Shown here one piece after another: positions 6,027-10,236 of a stretch of 10,236 bases of DNA. Each line of letters starts with the position of its first letter. Positions within the stretch are counted from its first letter, which is position 1. The translations under genes were made by a program, and so were the position numbers. The DNA comes from Flavobacteriales bacterium (lineage in GTDB: Bacteria > Bacteroidota > Bacteroidia > UBA10329): the NCBI GenBank assembly GCA_003456455.1, contig DMRV01000429.1, positions 1 through 10,236 of the forward strand, written 5' to 3'. Below the pieces are notes generated by a model, which ran no database searches, was not told where the DNA came from, and saw only the letters and a list, made by a program, of their open reading frames with translations.

Positions 6027-7928
6027 CTATTCAACTACAATTCTCTGAAGATTATATCTGGATGTATTCACAGATTCAATAGCCTCAAGTCCGAGTTCCT
6101 TGGGAAAACAAAGTCCAGAGATCTCTTGATCCTGTATTAAATAACTAATCCCAATTTCCTTTATGTAAGTTACAGACGCTGAACTAATTTCCTTGTGATT
6201 TTGAGCAATAATCACCGGCACGCTCTTCAGTGCCCAACTAGTAGACTCAATGGAGCCCGTAGTGTCTCTTCCAATGGCATTAAGACGAAATATGTGCCCT
6301 CCGTCTAGTAACCCATTTACCCCTACAAAAGAGTTATAACGAATGAGGTCTCCTTCAAAGAGCTCCTCATTACATACCGCGTAGCCAGCATAAACTCCCT
6401 GGGTAAGCGACTTTCGAAGCACATTGACATCATCAGCTCTCAAGGTCCACTTTTCTTGATGTCCAGAAATGTTGTTCCACGTATAAATCGATTCGAAATT
6501 TGACGTTTGAAAACACCCGATAGCTGTGGAAATAACGACCAGGGAGATGGAAACCGCGCCAACCGCCCTTCTCCAAATTCGGCTCTCATTTAACAACTCA
6601 GAGAGACCCCAAATTCCTAAAGGAAAAAGTAGCACACTCAAAATTGAATTTAATAACTTGATGGTATTGGGTGACTGAAAGATGGCAAACAATAAGCAGA
6701 AACCTGCAATTCCTGCAACACAATAACCAATGACTATTATCGCTGTCGTACGAAACTTCTTCTGAGTTATTAGATAACCAATACCGGCCGCGAATGGCGC
6801 TAAAAGAAGAATGGTAAGTGTCGTTCTAAAAAATGTATGCACCGTGAGATATAGAACACTTGTTGATGCTTCCAGCGGCATTGAAAGCGACCTGCCATCT
6901 AACACAACGAAAGCATAACCGGCAATACCCGAAACCGCAATCAAACCGACATGAATCCAACCGACAGGAGCCCCTGTCCTTAAATACAGTTTAGGTAAAA
7001 ATAACCTGAAACCAACCTGTATCACAGCAAAGATGAAGCTTGGCACAATGAAAGCGGAGTGTAATCCTGCTGTAAGTAGAAAACCAATTAACCCCTCAGA
7101 GCGCCTTCCTTCTTGAATGAGTTTGATAAAGACCAAGGCCGCTATTCCCAGTATTAGATAAGAGCTTTCAGCATAGATAGGCCAGGAGGTCGCGAATGGT
7201 TGTAAAAGGTCTATTCCGAAGCTAGGAAAGTAACCTAACAAAGCATGATTTGCCACTAGCGCCAGTAGTGAAAGCAACAATGCAATAACATACCCTTTCC
7301 CTTTTCTGAAAAATGAGAATAACAGCACGAATAGGATACTGGTGCTCACGCTTCTATACAATACTCCATACGCATAATATGGAATAACATCAAAGAAATA
7401 GGAATAGATTCCAGACAGCCACATGTCTCCGAAGTGGTAAACCATTTTGCCTGATGTAGCACCAACAGATGAAGGCAGTGTTTCCTCTCCCATTTCGAAC
7501 ATCATCCGCCCGTTAGAACCATAGAATGCAATATCAGTGTTGCCTATATACAAAAGAGTCTCGTTTAACCGGATATCCATTCTAATTGCATCCAATAAGA
7601 AAAATGCAGCGGCCACAATTACTAAGCCTAGGTATTCGTACGCGGGTGCCGAATTCCTTTCAACTGGTGTACCGACTGACTTTAGTCCGAACCGTTGATA
7701 AGCTAAAAACAGAAATAGCGGAATCAAAAGAACGGCCATGGTTCCAATACCAGCATAGACAACCGACACCAAAACCAGTAACGCAACATGGCCCAGAGCA
7801 AGCCTTCCTGCGAGGTTATCAACACCATTGGGTGATTTATAAAAGAGCCACCCAATTAAGTAAGAACCTAAAAGCGTTACCGCAAAGAGCAAGGGAATTT
7901 GTATCGAAAACGGACTGAATGCCTCCAT
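6027..7928 (-). CDS. Large multi-pass membrane protein with soluble C-terminal domain, GT-C-like
   Basis: The protein (633 residues from ATG 7928) has about a dozen hydrophobic segments up to residue 475 and then a soluble region of about 155 residues. The first large loop carries GNTDIAFYGSNGRMM (about 129-143) and MVYHFGDMWLSGIY (about 162-175). Acidic residues in the first periplasmic loop and a YHFGD-type motif before the next helix resemble the arrangement in GT-C glycosyltransferases and related bacterial polytopic proteins, so a role in glycan assembly or sugar transfer is inferred. I do not recognise a named family. The C-terminal part (WTLRADDVNVLRK, EELFEGDLIRYNSFVGVNG, GISYLIQDQE) looks folded and extracytoplasmic. 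A TTG directly before the ATG (7931) is also possible. The start is three bases after the oligopeptidase stop, so the two are probably one transcript; the broken glycosyltransferase follows. Confidence 0.75.
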   Translation of the reverse strand: MEAFSPFSIQIPLLFAVTLLGSYLIGWLFYKSPNGVDNLAGRLALGHVALLVLVSVVYAGIGTMAVLLIPLFLFLAYQRFGLKSVGTPVERNSAPAYEYLGLVIVAAAFFLLDAIRMDIRLNETLLYIGNTDIAFYGSNGRMMFEMGEETLPSSVGATSGKMVYHFGDMWLSGIYSYFFDVIPYYAYGVLYRSVSTSILFVLLFSFFRKGKGYVIALLLSLLALVANHALLGYFPSFGIDLLQPFATSWPIYAESSYLILGIAALVFIKLIQEGRRSEGLIGFLLTAGLHSAFIVPSFIFAVIQVGFRLFLPKLYLRTGAPVGWIHVGLIAVSGIAGYAFVVLDGRSLSMPLEASTSVLYLTVHTFFRTTLTILLLAPFAAGIGYLITQKKFRTTAIIVIGYCVAGIAGFCLLFAIFQSPNTIKLLNSILSVLLFPLGIWGLSELLNESRIWRRAVGAVSISLVVISTAIGCFQTSNFESIYTWNNISGHQEKWTLRADDVNVLRKSLTQGVYAGYAVCNEELFEGDLIRYNSFVGVNGLLDGGHIFRLNAIGRDTTGSIESTSWALKSVPVIIAQNHKEISSASVTYIKEIGISYLIQDQEISGLCFPKELGLEAIESVNTSRYNLQRIVVE

Positions 7929-7931
7929 CAA

Positions 7932-10064
7932 TTACTTATATATCCCAGCCAATTTAAACATAAACGCGTACTCCATAGCGGTTTCTTTCAAGCTCTCAAA
8001 CCGCCCGCTTGCACCACCATGTCCAGCTTCCATGTTTGTATGAAGCAGTAGCAAGTTGTCATCCGTTTTATTCACTCTCAGTTTAGCAACCCATTTGGCT
8101 GGTTCCCAATACTGCACTTGGCTATCGTGAAGTCCTGTTGTTATCAACATATTTGGGTACTCATGTGCTTCCACGTTATCGTATGGCGAGTAGCTTAAAA
8201 TGTAATCGTAGTATTCCTTTTCATTCGGATTTCCCCACTCATCGTATTCCCCTGTTGTAAGCGGAATAGTTTCGTCAAGCATAGTTGTGATTACGTCTAC
8301 GAAGGGAACTGCCGCAACCACTCCTTTCCAAAGGTCTGGTCGCATATTAACGATGGCACCCATCAGCAATCCGCCAGCAGAGCCACCCATTGCGAAAAGG
8401 CCATCGTTAGTTGTGAACTTGTTTTCAATGAGGTATTCTCCGCAGTTAATGAAATCTGTAAATGTGTTTTTCTTGTTCAAGAGTTTTCCATCATCATACC
8501 ATCCACGACCCATTTCCTGACCTCCACGAATGTGCGCCAAGGCGTAAACAAACCCTCTATCCAATAAACTCAACCTCACAGAACTGAAATATGCATCCAT
8601 TGTTGATCCATATGAACCGTAAGCATAAATCAAGGTTGGGTTACTTCCGTCCTTCTTCAGCCCCTTTTTGTAAACGATTGACATCGGAACTTCTGTACCA
8701 TCATCAGCGGTTACCATTACTCTTTCGGTTGTGTAGTTGGTTCGGTCAAAATCACCAATAACTGTTTGCTCTTTAAGCAACGTTTTTCTCTTGGTATTCA
8801 TGTTGTAATCCAACGTTGACCAAGGTGTAGTTAAAGAAGAATAACCATACCGAAGTACTTCGGTGTCGAAATCCATATTGGTTCCAATGTAGCTGGTATA
8901 AGCCGCCTCTCCGAAGTCTAAATAGTGCTCATCGCCCGTTTCATGGTTAATAACTCTGAGTTGAGAAAGCCCACCGTTACGCTCGTTAACCACCATGTGG
9001 TTTTGGAAAATTTCTATTCCCTCTAGAAGTGTTTCTTCTCTGTGTGCAAGAACTTCTTTCCAGTTTTCCTTTCCTGGTTTGTCAACTGTGGTTTCCATCA
9101 AACGGAAGTTTTTGGCTTCCCAATTTGTGGTGATATAAAGCTTGTTTTCGAAGTGAGAAACGCTGTATTCATGGTCTCTTTCGCGCGCCTGAATCATAGT
9201 GAAATCGCCTGTTGGATTACCAGCATCTAACATTTGAAATTCTGAAGAAACAGTTTGAAAAGAACCAATCATAATCAGGTCTTTACTTTTAGTTTTCCAA
9301 GCATAACAAGTGAATGTTTCGTCTTCTTCTTTGAAAATTTTAACATCCGCTGCAACGTCTGTTCCTAACTCGTGCCGTAAAATTCTGTTGGTTCTAAGTG
9401 TTTCTAAATCCTTTGAGATGTAGAAGAATGTCTTGTTGTCTTTAGCCCAAGCACCTCCGCCAGCACATCCAGAAATAGTTTCTGAATACAACTCGCCTGT
9501 CTCCAAATTCTTAAAATACAGCGTATAAATTCTTCGACTTACGGTGTCAATTCCGAAAACGGCAATCTTATTGTCATCGCTAATTTCTATCCCTCCCAAA
9601 GAAAAATAATCATGGCCTACAGCCATTTCATTTTCATCAATAAAAACCTCCTCTTCGGATTCTAAAGAGCCTTTTTTACGGCAGTGTAATTTGTATTCCT
9701 TGCCTTCTTCATATCGGGTGTAGTAGAAGTAGCCATTGTCTTTGTAAGGAACGCTCTCGTCATCTTCCTTAATACGACCGCGCATTTCATTGTAGAGGTC
9801 TTCTTGAAATTGTTTTGTGTCGGTAAGAGCGTCTGCTGTGTACGCATTCTCATCTTCAAGGTATTTAATAACCTTCTCGTCTTCTCTCTCCTTTAACCAG
9901 AAATAATCGTCCGTTCTCGTATGACCGTGAATGGTCATTTCGTGTGGTTTAACCTCTGCTATTGGTGGCTTCATGTTTGTCTCTGTTCCTGTATTGCTTG
10001 GTTGGCAGCCCAGAATCATGGACAGAGATAGGGCAAAACCGATAACTATTATGTTTTGATTCAT
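7932..10064 (-). CDS. ptrB: Oligopeptidase B, S9A prolyl oligopeptidase family, predicted lipoprotein
   Basis: From ATG 10064 this is 710 residues: a lipoprotein-like signal (MNQNIIVIGFALSLSMILGC, lipid on Cys20), a seven-bladed propeller region (about 60-440), and a C-terminal alpha/beta hydrolase domain. The catalytic serine is in GGSAGG (S562), the Asp in GLHDSQVQYWEP (D647) and the His in EAGHGGASGR (H682). The spacing of 85 and 35 residues is that of oligopeptidase B. GEYDEWGNP (about 605-613) holds the acidic residues that in this family select basic P1 residues, so cleavage after Lys or Arg in short peptides is expected. Family members in enterobacteria are cytoplasmic; the signal here points to the cell envelope. 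Upstream ATGs at 10100 and 10124 keep the frame open. 10100 would add a charged n-region (MIKSNGNRIKNK) and cannot be excluded; 10064 was chosen because it gives the usual short n-region. Confidence 0.92.
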   Translation of the reverse strand: MNQNIIVIGFALSLSMILGCQPSNTGTETNMKPPIAEVKPHEMTIHGHTRTDDYFWLKEREDEKVIKYLEDENAYTADALTDTKQFQEDLYNEMRGRIKEDDESVPYKDNGYFYYTRYEEGKEYKLHCRKKGSLESEEEVFIDENEMAVGHDYFSLGGIEISDDNKIAVFGIDTVSRRIYTLYFKNLETGELYSETISGCAGGGAWAKDNKTFFYISKDLETLRTNRILRHELGTDVAADVKIFKEEDETFTCYAWKTKSKDLIMIGSFQTVSSEFQMLDAGNPTGDFTMIQARERDHEYSVSHFENKLYITTNWEAKNFRLMETTVDKPGKENWKEVLAHREETLLEGIEIFQNHMVVNERNGGLSQLRVINHETGDEHYLDFGEAAYTSYIGTNMDFDTEVLRYGYSSLTTPWSTLDYNMNTKRKTLLKEQTVIGDFDRTNYTTERVMVTADDGTEVPMSIVYKKGLKKDGSNPTLIYAYGSYGSTMDAYFSSVRLSLLDRGFVYALAHIRGGQEMGRGWYDDGKLLNKKNTFTDFINCGEYLIENKFTTNDGLFAMGGSAGGLLMGAIVNMRPDLWKGVVAAVPFVDVITTMLDETIPLTTGEYDEWGNPNEKEYYDYILSYSPYDNVEAHEYPNMLITTGLHDSQVQYWEPAKWVAKLRVNKTDDNLLLLHTNMEAGHGGASGRFESLKETAMEYAFMFKLAGIYK

Positions 10065-10101
10065 CTTGTTCTTAATTCTATTGCCGTTAGATTTTATCAT
10101 G

Positions 10102-10109
10102 CAAAAGTG
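10102..10109 (-). promoter_or_regulatory. Possible -7 element before the oligopeptidase B gene
   Basis: The minus-strand octamer CACTTTTG differs from the Bacteroidota -7 consensus TAnnTTTG in one defined base and lies 37 bases upstream of the chosen ATG (10064). Transcription from it would give a leader of about 30 bases and make the upstream ATG at 10100 almost leaderless. No clear -33 TTG is visible at the right distance, so support is weak. Confidence 0.18.
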
Positions 10110-10143
10110 TTGAAAGTAACTCACTCAGAAAATATTCGGTCTA

Positions 10144-10236
10144 TCAAAGACCATAAGTTTCTCTGATATGATAAAGTTCGCCTGTTGGAATTCGCTTAGA
10201 AGCTAAGAAAAACAAAATCGTGTTAACGGCTAGTGA
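10144..10236 (-). CDS. Possible C-terminal tail of a membrane protein (cut by window edge)
   Basis: The minus strand is open from the right edge to a TGA at 10146-10144 in one frame only; the other two frames hit stops within a few codons. The 30 residues begin SLAVNTILFFLASKRIP and end HIRETYGL: a hydrophobic stretch followed by a basic, polar tail, as at the end of a polytopic membrane protein. It ends 79 bases before the oligopeptidase B start. The piece is too short to name a family and could be chance. Confidence 0.35.
   Translation of the reverse strand, partial: SLAVNTILFFLASKRIPTGELYHIRETYGL

Noticed and set aside
7586..7918. Plus-strand open frame of 110 codons
   Set aside because: It lies wholly antisense to the GT-C-like membrane gene, starts without a leader signal and has a low-complexity, Arg/Pro-rich composition typical of a shadow frame.

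Overview
The window looks like a chromosomal stretch from a moderately AT-rich, probably marine member of the Bacteroidota, most likely Flavobacteriales. The support is the style of the proteins: an exported M1 peptidase with the conserved FYHLYFNAFQPGSMMDVRSR block, a lipoprotein-type oligopeptidase B, few clear Shine-Dalgarno sites and A-rich leaders. I could not run a taxonomic search, so this placement is inference.

Almost everything is on the minus strand, so transcription runs from right to left. In that order: (a) at the right edge, a possible 30-residue C-terminal tail of a membrane protein; (b) an exported S9A oligopeptidase B (10064-7932); (c) three bases later, a large GT-C-like membrane protein with a soluble C-terminal domain (7928-6027); (d) a family 2 glycosyltransferase whose N-terminus is out of frame (about 5983-5278); (e) an extended SDR/NAD-dependent epimerase split by two frameshifts (5297-4425); (f) on the opposite strand, a heavily decayed class I methyltransferase (3907-4384); (g) a membrane-anchored family 2 glycosyltransferase (3759-2551); (h) a class I methyltransferase (2551-1871) overlapping it by one base; (i) a DUF6020-like multi-pass GT-C-type protein (1858-470); (j) four bases later, an exported M1 metallopeptidase running off the left edge (465-1).

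Items c to i form a surface-glycan or lipid-linked sugar cassette: two polytopic GT-C-like proteins, two family 2 glycosyltransferases, a sugar-nucleotide-type SDR and two methyltransferases. The functional core that appears intact is g-h-i, tightly coupled, plus c. The middle 2.1 kb (about 3.9-6.0 kb) is decaying: three neighbouring genes carry frameshifts, stops or deletions, while about 8 kb of flanking reading frames is clean. The decayed set (GT2, epimerase, methyltransferase) partly duplicates the intact set (GT2, methyltransferase), which suggests loss or replacement of one glycan module. The broken GT2 also carries a run of eight G in frame, a possible hypermutable tract.

I see no tRNA, rRNA, CRISPR array, insertion sequence, defence system or convincing rho-independent terminator. 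The noteworthy content is the decaying glycan module and the glycan cassette tightly bracketed by two exported peptidases, not a clearly new machine.
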